A stretch of 64,000 nt of DNA from Paraburkholderia aspalathi (GTDB taxonomy: Bacteria > Pseudomonadota > Gammaproteobacteria > Burkholderiales > Burkholderiaceae), in the NCBI RefSeq assembly GCF_900116445.1, contig NZ_FPBH01000008.1, positions 224,437 to 288,436 on the forward strand, read 5' to 3'. The notes under the pieces were generated by a model that ran no database searches, was not told the origin of the DNA, and saw only the letters and a program-made list of their open reading frames with translations. Below are positions 63,609-64,000 of the stretch, in pieces (position 1 is the stretch's first letter; every line of letters starts with the position of its first letter). The translations under genes were made by a program, and so were the position numbers.

Positions 63609-63863
63609 TACGAGCTTGCGCCTTCGCGCGCATTATGAGCGCACCAATTTGTCATGCGCTCTTGTCGCAGGGTCCCTTCATCGCCTGTCATCCGTAAGTT
63701 CAGGTGGGGGCAGAAGGCAGCACTTCAACTGCTCGTCGTGCGCGTATGCAGGCTCTTCACTATAGGCTATGTCGGCCACTCCCGCACGACCGGATGACTT
63801 TCCGTCGATCTTGCTACATATAGTGGGGCGCATGTTTCGGCGTCAAATCGCACTTGGTCAAAA

Positions 63864-63911
63864 GAAAATTCACAAAAGGGGGTTGACGACCTGTCGGTCG
63901 TTCTCCATAAT
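63864..63911 (+). promoter_or_regulatory. Strong promoter, probably of an rRNA operon beyond the window
   Basis: An A-rich upstream element (63860s-63878), -35 TTGACG (63883-63888), a 17-base spacer and -10 CATAAT (63906-63911) point to the right edge. The leader after it has a CTGCTGC-TGAT-GCAGC hairpin and no start codon context. The layout looks like a Burkholderia rRNA operon leader, but the 16S gene itself lies outside the window. Confidence 0.6.
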
Positions 63912-64000
63912 CTCGTTTCTCTGCTGCTGATGCAGCGACGCAGAACGAAGCGGTGCCGGGTGGTTGAAGTGGGCGGCGCTTCGGTAGTGAATGCGGACTC

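Larger units (their letters stand above)
63426..64000. other. 575-base region between rpoD and the right edge
   Basis: No protein-coding gene is supported and no tRNA cloverleaf was recognised. It holds the rpoD leader with its hairpin and TATAAT box on the left, and a strong outward promoter with a GC-rich leader on the right. Confidence 0.6.

Noticed and set aside
61830..63638. A 602-codon plus-strand open frame
   Set aside because: It is the antisense shadow of rpoD, with no family resemblance.
63640..63860. Possible tRNA or small RNA between rpoD and the right-hand promoter
   Set aside because: No T-loop consensus, no acceptor-stem pairing and no CCA-end context were found.

Overview
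The window is about 64 kb of high-GC DNA from a betaproteobacterium, most likely Paraburkholderia/Burkholderia. This rests on dense GC-biased coding, long antisense open frames, a DUF4148 protein, FUSC/DUF1656/HlyD/NodT efflux genes, an OmpC-type porin, a CbtA/CbtB pair under a cobalamin riboswitch, and an rpoD next to what looks like an rRNA-operon leader. The mix of sugar, lysine and aromatic-compound functions suits a secondary chromosome, but the replicon cannot be proven from the sequence. No CRISPR array, prophage or insertion sequence was seen.

Layout. 1-5 kb: the 3' part of a very large kinase/ATPase/sensor histidine kinase (cut by the left edge), a LysR remnant, a cupin, an orphan polyamine-type binding protein and a DUF4148 protein. 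5-13.1 kb: a D-xylose locus, galM and xylR on the minus strand, divergent from xylA-xylF-xylG-xylH, with hairpins in the spacers. 13-18.8 kb: an aldehyde dehydrogenase with a divergent LysR gene, then a two-subunit molybdenum hydroxylase. 18.7-24.3 kb: a MarR-controlled tripartite efflux operon (marR, FUSC, DUF1656, HlyD, NodT) with a possible 30-residue membrane peptide at its end; marR appears leaderless. 24.4-28.6 kb: a hybrid kinase, a double-domain KaiC-like ATPase and a LysR gene. 28.8-33.9 kb: a porin, two paralogous alpha/beta hydrolases (one exported, one cytosolic) around an MHS-type carboxylate transporter, and a small exported protein. 34-35.8 kb: cobalamin-linked genes (a divergent CobC-like phosphatase lacking the usual RHG motif, a compact riboswitch, cbtB, cbtA). 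36-42.5 kb: an orphan amino-acid binding protein, a glyoxalase-like protein, a second FUSC protein, a 2OG-Fe(II) oxygenase and a MaoC/HTD2-like hydratase. 42.7-46.9 kb: pipecolate/aminoadipate (lysine) catabolism. 47.4-58.3 kb: a six-gene cluster of the yfa/mag alpha-2-macroglobulin type. 58.4-61.4 kb: YjgN, an M48 peptidase and a small unknown protein. 61.4-64 kb: a sigma-70 factor and a strong promoter firing out of the right edge.

The most interesting system is the 47.4-58.3 kb cluster. Besides a 1597-residue macroglobulin that carries a thioester-like CAEQ motif, two of its 'unknown function' partners look like cell-wall enzymes. The DUF1175 protein has an NlpC/P60-like Cys/PGDLLFF/His layout. 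The DUF2300 protein has SxxK, SxG and KTxT motifs of a transpeptidase fold followed by a SpoIID-like AxAARSY segment. This suggests a periplasmic protease trap coupled to peptidoglycan repair, parallel to the other bacterial macroglobulin class that is paired with PbpC. The second notable item is a 35-nt intergenic element with inverted DnaA-box arms, present four times in the same orientation.
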